From Cranoglanis bouderius (Eukaryota; Chordata; Actinopteri; Siluriformes; Cranoglanididae): a DNA stretch of 64,000 nt. The stretch covers positions 5,172,868 through 5,236,867 of the forward strand of contig CM042547.1 in the NCBI GenBank assembly GCA_023630585.1, read 5' to 3'. Shown one piece after another: positions 51,571-62,753 of this stretch. A program made the translations under genes and the position numbers. Each line of letters begins with the position of its first letter. Position 1 is the first letter of the stretch. The notes under the pieces were generated by a model. The model had not been told where the DNA came from. It ran no database searches and saw only the letters and a list, made by a program, of their open reading frames with translations.

Positions 51571-52033
51571 GGGCTTTCACACTGGTAGTTCAGTCCGAAA
51601 CAGAGCACGGTTTGCATGAATAATTGATAATGTGAAAGCTGTCATGCGGACCAGGAAGTGAACTCTGGTACCGAACCCGAGATTACCTGTAGGAGGTGGT
51701 CTGAGTTCAGTTGCACTGGAACTGTGCTGCGATTCCATGAATGTGAACGCACTCGGGTCTCGTACTCGGGTCCGCACTTGTTCAGGAAGTAAAGTAACCT
51801 GCGCATGTGTTTTAGCCGATGAAGGGGAATGCTGTGGGACACAGAAGAGGTCCACTGCTGTTCATGATAGCACCAAAATAATAATAAAACAAAAATATGG
51901 TGAGTCGCGTTGTATTCTCCATGCGGGTTCAATAGAATCAAGTGAGTCTGAAACCAGACCAACGCTGCGGGGGACGCTGGGAACGCACCCGGATTCGGAC
52001 AGCAGCAAAACGTGCCCAGTGTGAAAACCACCT
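51571..52033. mobile_element. Non-autonomous element with 'TTTTCACACTGG' ends
   Basis: The left end 'gggctttcacactgg' and right end (reverse complement 'ggtggttttcacactgg') are inverted. The interior is CpG-containing and non-coding, with repeated 'ctcgggtc'/'actcggg' words. It lies directly beside the CpG island. Superfamily uncertain (hAT- or Harbinger-like). Confidence 0.5.
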
Positions 52034-52340
52034 AAGAGTGCTACTGGGCCTTCTTCGTGCACTGGTGCATGTGTGTGTGAGGCAGCTTTATATGTATACT
52101 GTATGTGTGCCCATGGCTTTTCTCCCTCTCCTGCAGTTGTTTCTCTGTTTTATCCTCGTTTGCGCATCTTGATGTCGGAACTCGTACTGCCCCTACACCC
52201 TCCCCACACACCCACTTGCTCGCCTTTTCTCCCCCCTCTGAAACCGAGAAATCAGGACAGCACGGTGCACAAAGGGTTAACGCGCAGTCGTGCTTGTGAT
52301 AGGCTACTAGAGCGCTGGGTTCAGCCGCCTTAAAACAGAG

Positions 52341-52353
52341 GTAACTAGGCAAC
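52341..52353 (+). promoter_or_regulatory. Possible RFX X-box
   Basis: GTAACTAGGCAAC fits the X-box half-site layout (GTNRCC spacer RGYAAC) with one deviation in the left half. It lies about 200 bp upstream of the candidate start codon within the CpG island. A single match by eye, so weak evidence. Confidence 0.3.
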
Positions 52354-52438
52354 TTCAGTGCAGGCTGTGCTCCGAGAAAAAAAACGGTGGGAAAAGGGTT
52401 GAAAGCGCTGAAAATCCCGTCACAGTTTTTCGGCTGCA

Positions 52439-52548
52439 ATGGGAAGGATGTAGTCCCGATTTAGCCGACTGTGTCGGGCATGGGAAAGTGGATTACTGCG
52501 TTTTCTGAGAGCTGTGGACCGCGTAGAGAGCTCGCGTTTGGATTCTAA
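52439..52548 (+). other. Two upstream ORFs before the candidate start
   Basis: uORF1 at 52439-52453 encodes MGRM and a stop. uORF2 at 52480-52548 encodes 22 residues (MGKWITAFSESCGPRRELAF plus GF) and ends two bases before the ATG at 52551. If the 5' end of the transcript lies upstream of 52439, both would be scanned first, and reinitiation or leaky scanning would control the main frame. Confidence 0.4.
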
Positions 52549-52550
52549 CC

Positions 52551-52592
52551 ATGCCAAGTATGGAAACCGCACCATCACGCACGAGTTTAAAG
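52551..52592 (+). CDS. Candidate first coding exon, gene unknown
   Basis: The ATG at 52551 has A at -3 and gives 14 residues, MPSMETAPSRTSLK, ending in phase 0 at a strong donor (AAG|GTAAGA at 52593). It sits inside the CpG island, as a first coding exon should. An alternative open frame without an ATG, from 52454, reads ...DSNHAKYGNRTITHEFK into the same donor, so the reading frame is not certain. I do not recognise the protein, and no second exon was found downstream in the window, which would make the first intron longer than 11 kb. Confidence 0.35.
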
Positions 52593-54239
52593 GTAAGAAC
52601 AGAGCAGGTGCGGTGTTATCTTACACTCTGGAGGGTTGAGAAGTGATTTTATTCCTCATATTGTTTTTTTTTTTTTTTTGTTTTGTTTGTTTGTTTGTTT
52701 GTTTTTTTAAATCACGGTTTACCACTGATGGATGCTTATTTGTTGTCCAGTTTAATACCTGTTAACGGTCTGCACAAATAGTTTTAGAGGACCCAATTCT
52801 GTAAGGACTTAAGGACTGTTCACCTGCCACCGGTTGACGGTCATAGCGCGCTCTTGTGCAGGCGGGATCGGAGATGCGCGGTTTTGCTGCATTGACATAC
52901 ATCCCAGCTGTGCGCTGCTATGAAACGGAACGAAGAAAAAAAACGCGCGCGCGCGCACACACACACACACACAACGACAGATATTGATTAAGCTACGGTT
53001 GTTGGTTTTATCCACTGCCGCTCTGCCTTAGATTAAACACCGTAGTCATCATTTACTGGCCAGAAAGTGATCCGTGTGCGTGTGCGCGCGAGCTACGTGG
53101 ACATCCGCGCGGATTCGATTCTCTCGGACTGGCGCGTAAAGATTTCTTGCCCCGAACACTGAGTCACATTTAGGAGGCTACCACCTCCTTTGCGCCAGGA
53201 GTTCAGGGAACGGGGAGATCTTGGGATATATTAGCCCAAATACATTATGTTTGTAATTTTATTATTATTATTATTTTTGAAAAAAAAAGGGGGGGGGGGG
53301 GGGGAGATTGTGAAATAGGAAACAAGACGCACAGCGCTCGTAGCACTGGGGCAGTGTGTGTGTGTGTGTGTGTGAGCGCGCGCGCGCCACAGTGCGCGAG
53401 AGTCTGCAGTGATCGTGTGATGTCCTCACGTGCTGTCAGCATGACCGTAAATACGAGTTACGAGGACGCGCGCGCGGCTCGACTACGAGTGAAGCAAACC
53501 TGAATTTTTGTTTTCATGAATTGACGATCAGAATTAATAATAATAATAATAATAGTTATTAAAAAAAGCAATAAAAGAAACAGAAGCAACAGTTGATGGT
53601 TACTGTTTCAGTTTCATCCAGAGCAATATTAGTGTTAAGAATCATTAATGGATTAGTAATGTAACAGGTAGGCAACCCTAGTGCATAGCGGAATACAGGC
53701 ATACATGCGGGTTAAAGATCTGAATTTGCGTCAAGTCAATTATGAATTAAGAAGTAAGAACTGCGCTTGAATAACCGCAACACTCACTCTGGCTGGCCAA
53801 AACTGCACAGACATGCCGCTCTAATTTCCCCACACCAAGGGTTTAAAAGGGTTGTATTAAATGCAACCTACCCATAAGCTCCCATTGTGTGTGTGGGTGT
53901 GTGTGGATGTCCGCGCGCAGTAGGATGATTTGATCTGACAGAAAACATGTCCGCTTCCTCTGAGAGCTTATGCCTGTTGGGCAGCAGGGTGCGCGCGATG
54001 AAATGTTTAGGAACCACTGCTGCAGGAAAGCTTTATGAGCTCGTGCGGACGTGAAGGGCAAAGCGCGTCAGGATTTCCGGTGACGAGGTAAGCAGCTGTG
54101 CGTCATCACCGTCGCGCGGTGGGATCGCTTCTCACTCATTCATCATTCGTAACGTTTCCTGTATTAGGCTAACAGTCCAAAAATGTGCAGGAATCTGGCT
54201 TTCCAGGACCACAGTTTGGATAAAGAGTGATCACAGCCG
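52593..54239. other. Probable first intron, GC-rich part
   Basis: No further coding exon was recognised. Includes a T-run at 52665-52679, Z-DNA-type repeats, a (TAA)n at 53536-53553 and a second strong donor-like site (GAG|GTAAGC at 54088), a possible alternative non-coding first exon. Confidence 0.4.
52944..52972. repeat. Alternating (CG)n-(CA)n tract
   Basis: Alternating purine-pyrimidine 'cgcgcgcgcgcacacacaca' favours Z-DNA. A related 'gtgtgagcgcgcgcgcgcc' tract is at 53370-53388. Confidence 0.8.
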
Positions 54240-55325
54240 ATAATATGTACTTGGTGATCACTTTATTAAGTACTCCTAACTTGTAGCTGTACGCGATGGG
54301 CCTCAATGGGCCTTCATCAGTCCATCCAGGATTTCGCGATTTTGCAATCGCAGAAATGAATGCAAAATTAAGCGAACTCCGCAATATTCAGAGGAGCTTG
54401 CGTTTTTTCAAAATTACCGCAGATTTACTTTTTTTTTTTTAATTAATTACTTTAATTTTCTGCAGATTTCAAAGACACATCGTGTGACATTACAACGTGC
54501 ATTTAGCCAACACTCTGATTCACATGCGTCGAACATGAGTATGGCTAAAAGGTCTCATTCACCAACAAACATTACTGCGAAAGACTGTGCAAAACTATTT
54601 TGTGCAGTTGCGATTTCGCCAATTCAAGTAGTTTTCCACAAAAAAAAGCAGAAAAGACTCTGCAAGTTGCATCGCAAATTTTGAAAAAAGCCGCAGCAAA
54701 ATCAAGCATTTCTGGCCGCAAGAATCACAATTATTTGGAAATCGTTCACAGGACCGTTCACACAAAAAATGTGGTTTGTGTCCTGAAAAAAAAAAAAAAG
54801 TCATTATCCTATGTGAGCTCCTGAGTTTGTGTAACTTCAAATTGCTCAACTGGCACAAACTACTGCAAATTCTGATACAGATTACAGTGATAAGGTTAAA
54901 TAGTTTATTTATTTCAACTCCACACACAAATTTAGTGAACATGTTGTGAAACATTGTGTGAGTCGTTTCATATTTGAAAGAAGGTGTTCCAAACCAGAAC
55001 AAATCCATAAAATAATACAGAAAAATGCCAGCCTATAAAAGGAGGTTGTGTCTGTGGCAGTCAACTCGCTGCAGTGGCTAAGCTGCATTACTGGAAGATT
55101 TAGTGAAAGTTCGGTTTAGTAGGCACTGTTTTACACTGTTTAGTTGTCATCTTGTTACCTCGCCTTGTAACGGATGTTTTTTTGTTAACTGAGATCCAAA
55201 TAATATCTTATTAGCGGTGGTCTTATGGTGGTTCCTTTACAATGATGGAAAGTTTTGTGCTTAACAACAAGGGCTACAGTCAATATCTTTTATCTACATT
55301 GAAGGTGTTTCTAATAAAGTGGCTA
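54240..55325. mobile_element. Possible Tc1-like element holding a nested MITE
   Basis: The left part 'gatcactttattaagtactc' and right part 'tgtttctaataaagtggct' are roughly inverted and match the ends of the family at 40490-41325. No transposase remains. The CAGTCC element at 54318 lies inside. Boundaries are approximate. Confidence 0.35.
54318..54765. mobile_element. CAGTCC-type MITE, copy 3, inverted
   Basis: Starts with 'cagtccatccaggatttcgc' and shares the ordered blocks of copies 1 and 2 in opposite orientation ('attcacatgcgtcgaacatg', 'gcgatttcgccaattcaagt', 'aaatcaagcatttctggccg'). The far terminal repeat is degraded, so the right boundary is approximate. Confidence 0.75.
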
Positions 55326-55978
55326 CTAACCCAAGTAACCACACCTACGCACCACTCAGGCACACACACACACACACACACAGAAGGAGAGATTATTTTA
55401 AGCTAATTTATTCTCTCATTTGATGCCCAGAGGCACTGCCTCTATGCACCACTGATCCCAATGTGTCTTGTGGCCCCCCTGGTACAGTTGCCTTGAAGAA
55501 TGGCGTAGCCTGAACACAGTTAACCTCTCAGTCCCAGGTCAGTGCCATGATGATGAGTCCAGATGCACATTGCACATTGACCTCCCTGTCATTGCCAAGT
55601 CATTTGTTCATGGCTCTAATTATAATACACGAAGGAAACAGGGTGTCATAAGCAATTATGTCTTTGGCTATTCCAGCCTAAATCAATATGGTGAGACAGA
55701 CTTAACACCACAAAGGATAAGCACAGGTTAGTTGAAGTATTGCTGATGACCATCTCAGTCATTTTGGACATGTTCTACAATGATAATTATTTATTGATTT
55801 TTATTTATTTTATGGTAGACCAATTTTATCGGGTGACTTTTATCAGTCCACATGTATCTTAGTTCTGTTTTAGACTCCATCTTTCCCAGCAACCTCATTG
55901 TAGAGTTCATTATAGGTAGTGTTTTTGAATAGAGTGTCTTGATCCAGTCAGAGGTGGCATTCTGCCAGTTGTTGCCTG
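55326..55978. other. No recognised gene; CA tract
   Basis: (CA)n lies at 55361-55382. The 55430-55730 stretch is of higher complexity and lacks stops over 87 codons on the + strand (from 55468), but it has no motif I recognise. Confidence 0.4.
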
Positions 55979-56167
55979 TTGGCACGCCAGCCTACTCAAA
56001 CACCACCTGGCGATCGACAGAAGCAGACCACGATGGGGTTCCTGCGTCGAGCGTGGGTTCTGTGTTCCGGACTTTTGAGTGTGTGTCAGCGGGAAGGCAT
56101 CCCCTTCTGCCTGAATGGTCCCAGCAGGCAACAGTGTGTGTCCATGGAGACGCAGAACAGTGTGTAG
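55979..56167 (+). CDS. Small ORF of unknown status
   Basis: 62 codons with an internal, better-placed start, MGFLRRAWVLCSGLLSVCQR (from 56033), followed by EGIPFCLNGPSRQQCVSMET and a stop. The start resembles a short signal peptide (basic, then hydrophobic) and several Cys follow. All three plus frames are fairly open here because of GC content, so this may be chance. No family was recognised. Confidence 0.2.
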   Translation: MARQPTQTPPGDRQKQTTMGFLRRAWVLCSGLLSVCQREGIPFCLNGPSRQQCVSMETQNSV

Positions 56168-56677
56168 GGGCCTACAAAGCCAACATTGTTTCGCTATCCA
56201 CACTGGCTCATTTAGTCATCCTTACAAGCTGGGCTTTGGTTTTGGGGGCTTTGCAGAACCAAGCGTGGGGATCCGTGCAAGGAATTGTTTCTGCTGCATT
56301 AGTGAGTTAAGCAAAGAGATGGCTAATGAGCTCTGGCTGCTTTGCTAGAACTGCAGAACTTAGGAAAACAAGGTTGATTTTTGTTTTGATGCATGCTGTT
56401 CTTTTCAGAATCTGGAGCATGACTAACACTCATCTGTCCTGCTTATTAACAGTCATTTATAAAGCAAGATGGATTTAAAATAGACTGTTCTTGTTTGAAA
56501 ATGGTAGACAAAAACGGCAGACCATTCCAAAGCAGATTGGCATCCTTTGTTAGGTTAGATTAGGTTAGATGAGATGGAGGTCAAAAGTATTTTATTAATC
56601 AATAGTATTTTATTTCAGTACACCACATGTTCCCAACTATGGTCTTGGAGAACCCCCTGTCCTGCACATTTTACTAT
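56168..56677. other. No recognised gene
   Basis: Unique sequence with 'gttaggttagattaggttag' short repeats at 56548-56570. Confidence 0.4.
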
Positions 56678-56960
56678 ATAGGGTGTCCCAAAAGACTCCA
56701 TACACAGGGCACTATGTTTGCCAGCACCACGTCGGTTGTGCCTTCGTCAGTGGATGTTCGTGGACGTCCACGTCTCGGTTGGTCCGCAACACTTCCAGTA
56801 TTTTAGAATTTGTTAATAAGTTTGCCAACAGTGTTGGGTGTGATGTGCTCACCACGTTTCCTGTTAAAGTCCATCACAACCTTGCGACAGCTTCTCGATC
56901 CAGCCATGAGAATGATTTCAATATGTTATGAAAATGCAATAAGGCATTCTTGAAGGCGAT
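56678..56960 (-). mobile_element. Possible mariner-type fragment
   Basis: Begins at a TA-rich site with 'gggtgtcccaaaagactcca', a tip seen in mariner/Tc1 relatives. On the minus strand the GC-rich interior reads with HTH-like composition, but frames are interrupted. No right terminal repeat was found. Confidence 0.4.
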
Positions 56961-56991
56961 CTGAATAAGCCAATAACTAACCTTGGGTGAA

Positions 56992-57246
56992 ACGGTGGTG
57001 TAGCAGGTAGTGTTGCTGCCTCACAGCTCTGTAACTGTATATGGGGAGTTTCACATGTTCTCCTCATGCTTATTTGGGTTTCCTCCAGGTTCTCCAGTTT
57101 CCTCCCAAAATATGCGGTAGGTGGATTGGCTACACAAAAATGTGTAAAAATGTGTGAGTATAGTGCCCTGCGATGGACTACTGTCCCATTCAGGGTGTAT
57201 TCCCGAATCGAGCTCAGTGTTCCCTAGATAGACTCTGGATAAACTA
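56992..57246 (+). mobile_element. Fish SINE, diverged
   Basis: Blocks in order: 'cggtggtgtagcaggtagtg' (A-box part), 'gggtttcctccaggttctcc', 'agtttcctcccaaaatatgc' and 'agtgccctgcgatggac'. The 3' tail is replaced by unique sequence. Confidence 0.75.
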
Positions 57247-57837
57247 CGAGCCTCTGACCCAGGGACAAAATGGTTACTGAAGATGAGCTGAACAGGGGGA
57301 TTTTTAAAAAAAAATCTTTCAGTATTCCCTGCTGGGCTTGTTTTAGATCAAGTGCACTGGGGGAATCCTGATCTACCAGGGAATGCCCACTCTCAGTTAT
57401 CTGTCCCACTCAGAGAGGACCCACTGACTGGTGTTCCTCATCCTCCATATCGATCAGTCAATTCTGGGTGACATTATCTGCTCTTCCTAATTAGAGTTAA
57501 AGCAATGCCCTCATCCAGGCAGTGGCAGCCCACAAAGGACAGAGTACTCATTTAGGATCCTGAGCCTGGATTGAAGTCTAGCTGCTGTAATTAGAACCTT
57601 GGCCTTTGTGACTTTTTTCAAATATATTTATTTTATATGCTTCATAATTAAAGTTCCGTTCATTTCGTTCATTTCAAACATGCGACCTGCACCACTGCCA
57701 CATGTAGAGCCAAGAGATGGGTTTGACATGTGGTTACTTTATTCTGGGGAGTGCTGTTTCAAACAAGAAAACACACACACACACACACGTCTTACTATCT
57801 AATAATGCCTAGAACTAAACCACCAAGATATAAAAAT

Positions 57838-57889
<52 letters not shown>

Positions 57890-60364
57890 CGCAACAAGCA
57901 CATTATGTGAAAATTCATTTATTTTGTCAACAATAATTTTTTCATCTTGCAGTTTGTGGTTTGATTTTTCAGCACTTTTTTTTGCAGATATGCATTTTGA
58001 ATTAGGTGACATTTGTCCTTAGGTAAGTTTAGTACTGATAGTGTGTCATATTTTGGAAAAAAAAAAAAAAAAAATGAGATATTATTATGTATAACGTATA
58101 ATAGTTGCTCTCAAGGAGCTGTAGTTTTGAGAACGATGTTTGACTCACACTTTGCTCTGCTTTTCATCTGCTCTTTTAACAAGATACGCAGTTTATCAGT
58201 GTTGATGAGAGTGTAGAATTGAGGATGAATATTCTGAAGTAGATTTCCTATAATTGGTTGTATTTTTGACGCTCGGTTAAGGAGTGCAGCGTTGTCTACA
58301 CAATGTTGCTGCTGCTGCTCTGTAGGGTGGCACATTTTCTTCTATTTGCCCATTTTGATGACACTAAACCTGTATTTTGCTCCTGTGTTTGATCTCAGGC
58401 ACTGTACTCAGGTAATGCGCTCCCCCCATTTTCTCTTACTCCAACTCTCTCATGTGCTCCTTGTCTATGACCTCTTAAGCTGCTCATTCTTTTGAAGTGT
58501 ACATTACCTTGTTGATCCAGAGACAAAACGCAATATTTTTATATTTCGTTTTTTTTTCTCTCTCCCAGGTTAAATCAGTAATAATAAATAATCTCCCTCT
58601 CCATCCGCGCTCACTCACCTCACCACATCTGTCACTGCGGTATGGAGGAATGCTCCGCTCTACTGACTCCAATCTTCCCCTTAGAAGGAAAGGGAAGAAA
58701 AATCTAAGACAAAAATTCAATGGTTGATAACGCAGTCCTTGGAGATTTCTGTTGCATGTGCTGCATGCAAAATAACATCTCTGGGTGTGTGAGCTGAAAT
58801 GCGGCATTTGTAATGGTCACAGTGCATTAACGTGTCAGTTAAAGCTTTTCATCTGGGATTCGCATTTGCCCTCATAAATGCACTCACAATGGACCTGTCT
58901 TTCTCAGGGCAAGCGTTGTATTGAGCAGGTGTTTGGAAGTCACTGATGATATGTATGCCTCACTCTGGGATGCACCATTATAATCCACCTTCTTCTGACA
59001 TTTGGATGTAGCTCCCAGAAAGGCACAGGACAAATAAATAAAGCAAATTAAAATGTGTGACTTTGTCTATGAGGACACAGGTCTTTTATGGCAGTGTACA
59101 AAAGCATACAGTCTTGTGTTACTCATGTTTGTTTCCTAAGAATTAGTAGGAGTCTCATAGGCGGCAGCATCTCGACAAAATGGCTCTCAAAGGAGCTCAG
59201 CTTGGAGGAACAATTCCTTTCTGACTTCGTAAATTGTCTTTAATTAGTTCTGTTCTTAAATTCGCTTTTAAAGCCTGTTTTCATTGTAATTTTCGCACAA
59301 GAAATGAGAGTGAGCGAGTAAGATCCAAGCTCAGACCCCGCTTGGATGCCCCGCTGGGTTCTGCTCCGGAGCTGTTTAGTATGCGTGGGCCTCTCCCTGC
59401 TCCCATTAAGCGGCTGAAATGAAAAGGCTGCATTTCTCAATAGCCGAGCTAGTGGGATGCAGAGTGGAGGCGGGAGGCAGCAGTCACGATGGCTTTTACA
59501 CAAAAGTATGAGGTTAGCCTGAAACAAGCTTCTGTGGATAGATGTGTGTTCTGCAGCACAGTAAGGTGGCATAAATTGGAGAAGAAATGATGGATGGTTA
59601 AATGAGTAGACAGAGAAATAGATTCATGAATGCATGGACAGAGAAATTCTCTTTCCTTTCTATTTTTCTCTCTCCCACTCTGTCAAATAGGTTTGCTCCA
59701 TTTGTGCCCGTACAGATTTCCGATGCAGATATGTGGCCAGCTGTCTGTGTGTTCTGTCAGATGCTTCCCTTCTGGGCCTATGCTAGAACTCTGATATTTG
59801 TCCCACTATGTAGTTTAATTGTACAATGATGAAATGGCCATCTGGCTCGTATCCAAAAAACGAGCAAAGATCTAACGCAGTGGTCACTCAACTGGCGAGA
59901 AGCCAGAAGACTGGACCTGAGACATCTTTATAGTAGGTCTGTTAAATGTAAGGAATAACACAAGACAGAACGTGCTATTTTATGAAAATAATGCATGCCA
60001 GCAGTGGGGTGCATTATTTTAGTGTAACAGCACGGTGTGGAGTGTGTTATTCCGCTTATGCCACAGTGATTTGCTGACGATTACAATGTTTAATTTATTA
60101 GTGAATGACGCATCACATACCTTAATGGTTCATAGTTAGATTTAAATTTCTTGGAACATCTGAGAGACAAGCTAGTTCCTAGTACGTTACAGCTGTGATA
60201 AACCTTCATTCTTTAAAAGCCTCTCTCTCTTTCTCTCTCAACCTGTTTTTAAATCAGTTTATTATTAGTCTTAGATTATGTGTAAGCATCCACTGTACAT
60301 GTCCCTGTGTAAACAATAACATATTAGGCTAGCTCACTAATATTAACATTCATATTATGATTGG
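57247..60364. other. No recognised gene; two candidate regulatory blocks
   Basis: Includes (CA)n at 57771-57788, the GA array at 57840-57887 and an A-run at 58056-58073. The blocks 58810-59060 and 59130-59470 are unique and non-repetitive with enhancer-like or exon-flank texture, but no splice-bounded open frame was convincing. The 59930-60070 part resembles the end of a fish non-autonomous element, with a possible inverted partner near 60890-60975 ('gtggtataagctg'). Confidence 0.4.
57840..57887. repeat. (GA)n microsatellite
   Basis: About 23 uninterrupted GA units. Confidence 0.96.
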
Positions 60365-60878
60365 GGGGCAGGGTGGCTTAGTGGTTAGCACATTTCCCTC
60401 GCACTTCCCTGGCTGGGGGTTTGAATCCCACCTCTGCCCTGTGTGCGCAGAGTTTGGATGTTCTCTCTGTGCTTCGGGGGTTTCCTCGTCCAGTCCAAAG
60501 ACATTCATTGTAGGCTGATTTCCAAATTGGTCGTAGTGTAGGAATGTGTGTGTGATTGTGCCCTGTGATGGGTTGGCACCCCGTCCAGGGTGGCAGTGGT
60601 AGCTCAGTGGTTAAGACGTTGGACTACTGATCAGAAGGTCGTGAGCTCAAACCCCAGCACTGCCAAGCTGCCACTGTGGGCCCTTGAGCAAGGCCCTTAA
60701 CCCTCAACTGCTCAGTTGTACAAATGACATAAATGTAAGTCGCTCTGGATAAGGGTGTCTGCCAAATGCCGTAAATGTAAATGTGTCCCCTGCCTTGTGC
60801 AGCGAGTTGGGATAGTCTCCAGGCACCCCCGGGACCCTGTATAGGATAAGTGGTATGGAAAATGGATGAATGGATATT
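60365..60878 (+). mobile_element. Fish SINE interrupted by a second SINE
   Basis: The head 'gggcagggtggcttagtggt' (A-box part) and 'gggtttgaatcccacctctg' (B-box part), body 'gggtttcctcgtccagtcc' and 'gtgccctgtgatgggttggc' run to 60592. After the inserted SINE the 3' part resumes at about 60783 ('tcccctgccttgtgcagcga') and ends in 'atggaaaatggatgaatgga'. Joined, the two parts make a complete copy of the family at 18536-18841. Confidence 0.88.
60593..60780 (+). mobile_element. Nested tRNA-derived SINE with LINE tail
   Basis: The tRNA-like head has A box 'tagctcagtggttaagacg' and B box 'gagctcaaaccccagcac'. A middle 'ccttgagcaaggccctta' follows, then a 3' tail 'gtcgctctggataagg' and ATGTAAATG units identical in kind to the LINE at 4830-5396. 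It lies inside another SINE, so it is the younger insertion. A short GTG repeat at both junctions may be the target duplication. Confidence 0.88.
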
Positions 60879-62439
60879 ACAATTGGAGCTACCTGTGCTG
60901 TTATACACAAATAATTCACGCCTTCTGACCAGTCAGATTTGAGCATTCACCCACACTGTGGTATAAGCTGTAATAAAACACTGCCATGCGAAATGAGCTA
61001 AAGTTGAGAAGGTACATTTGTGTGTATTAGAACACAGCTTCTCAGTGTGTTGTATATCTCTGCTGAGGTGCTGTGCAACTTTTAGTCAGGATGTTTTAGC
61101 CCAAAAGTGTGGGATTAAATTAGAGTGTGCTTGGCTTGCCCTGGTTTCAGAACACCTAAAGGTCTCTCTCTCTCCTACTAGAGTGAGAAGTGCTTTGTAG
61201 TCTCATTAAAAAAACATATCCATAAGCTAGTACAAATAGGGCAGCATCTAAGAATACCATCAAGTTAAAGTCCTGTTAGACGTATAAAACTGAATCATAT
61301 TTTGTGTCAGTAAAAAAAAAAAATCAAACCAAGCATGATTAACACGTGTGATTTATAATTAAAAAAAAAAAACAAACAAAAAAAAAACATAAAGGCTAAA
61401 AAATAATGATCTGCAAAACAACATATGGCAAAGAATTGCTCAACAACTTGATCCAAATGGTGGCCCGTTTAGCAAGATTATGATTGTTCTCGTAATTGTT
61501 TTTTTTTTGTTTTTTTTTTTTTAGCTCCATCTGCATTTTTAAGAGTGGCACAACTCTGAACATGTCATTACTACAAATAATGTATCTGTGCTTAGATGTG
61601 GGTTTTTTTTTCATTATCAATTTAATGATTAAAATCCTTCCATTTTGATCAGTAAAGTATTTCTGATTTTTTTTTTCTTGTATGTAAACAGTTAACAAAC
61701 TGTAGATGAAAAATTTCAAATAACATTCATAATATTGCAGAAAATAGGATTGAGATTTGTGTGTACGTGCTGGTGCATGCAGTACTTCCTAGAGTGCAAT
61801 TGTGGACCGGGCCAATCTTGAGCAGAGGAGATCAGGTTTGTCAGCAAGGTCAGTGTGTGTTGCTCGACAGGGGGTTTTCCATGCTGGTTTGATTGCTAGT
61901 GTATTCAGGGCCAATCTCGGTGAAGCTGTGTTGCTGGAGCGGTGGCAGTGTGATTTCTCACCCGTGTCAGCAGCCCTGTTCTTGGCTAAGCTCTTAGCCC
62001 CACAACCACTGGCTGCTAATACTGCCTTTTGAATAGTTGCCTGGGAAATCTACTCCCCGGCTTTGATCAGGATGAAAGCACATCTCTCTGGCGCAATTGC
62101 ATTTATGTTCTCTTCTGCTGCAACTTTGGGTGGAAATTACTTCCTTTTCCATTCACACTTGCTCACACATGTTCTCTGTCACTCTCCTGTGCTTGCTCTC
62201 TCACTCGCATTGGTTGTGGGAATCCCATCTTTTAATCTGTTTTTTTTTTTTTTTTCTCTTATCGCCTTGGCCAGAGAGGGACGCGGCTGTGTATACATCA
62301 GGATTGAAGAAGGGATGAAGAGAAAGGGTGAGTGTGAGATACGTGAGAGGGTGCTTTTTTTGCTGTGATAACTATGCACCTCTCGCTCTCCATCTCGGCA
62401 GTACAGACAAGCTTGGACACACACAGCCACTCTATAACC

Positions 62440-62440
<1 letters not shown>
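60879..62440. other. No recognised gene
   Basis: AT-rich to 61740 with A- and T-runs (61311-61322, 61361-61387, 61500-61522). 61740-62160 is unique with moderate GC and no convincing exon. A T-run lies at 62240-62255. Confidence 0.4.

Positions 62441-62531
<91 letters not shown>
62441..62531. repeat. (GT)n microsatellite
   Basis: About 45 uninterrupted GT units, closing with a short GCGC. Confidence 0.96.
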
Positions 62532-62534
<3 letters not shown>

Positions 62535-62753
62535 TGCAGGGCAATATTAAAATGCCACAGCAGCTAGAGCCTGTCTCTAAAAATGTAGGATAAATGGCTC
62601 CACAGAGATAGAGACGGAAAGAAGATGCATGGAAAGAATGGGATTGGGATAGAGGCAGACAGATAAGGACATATGACCTAAATGCATTTTAAGTAAACAG
62701 GCCTCTTTATAAAGTCAGTACACTTTTACAAACTCTGGCAGATGTCAAAAACA

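Larger units (their letters stand above)
52150..54140 (+). promoter_or_regulatory. CpG island, probable promoter region
   Basis: CpG is common here and rare elsewhere in the window. Dense parts are 52190-52620, 52830-53480 and 53910-54140, with GC-rich words such as 'gcgcgcgcgcc'. It covers a candidate first exon on the + strand and several possible splice donors. No clear TATA box was seen, which suits a CpG-type promoter. A GC-run (A8 followed by about 17 G) lies at 53281-53305. Confidence 0.6.

Noticed and set aside
52041..52439. 132-codon minus-strand open frame across the CpG island
   Set aside because: GC-rich sequence is open by chance; no start or splice context was convincing, and the plus strand carries the better first-exon signals.
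60600..60665. Functional tRNA gene suggested by A and B boxes
   Set aside because: The head is diverged from a tRNA cloverleaf and continues into a SINE body with a LINE tail.
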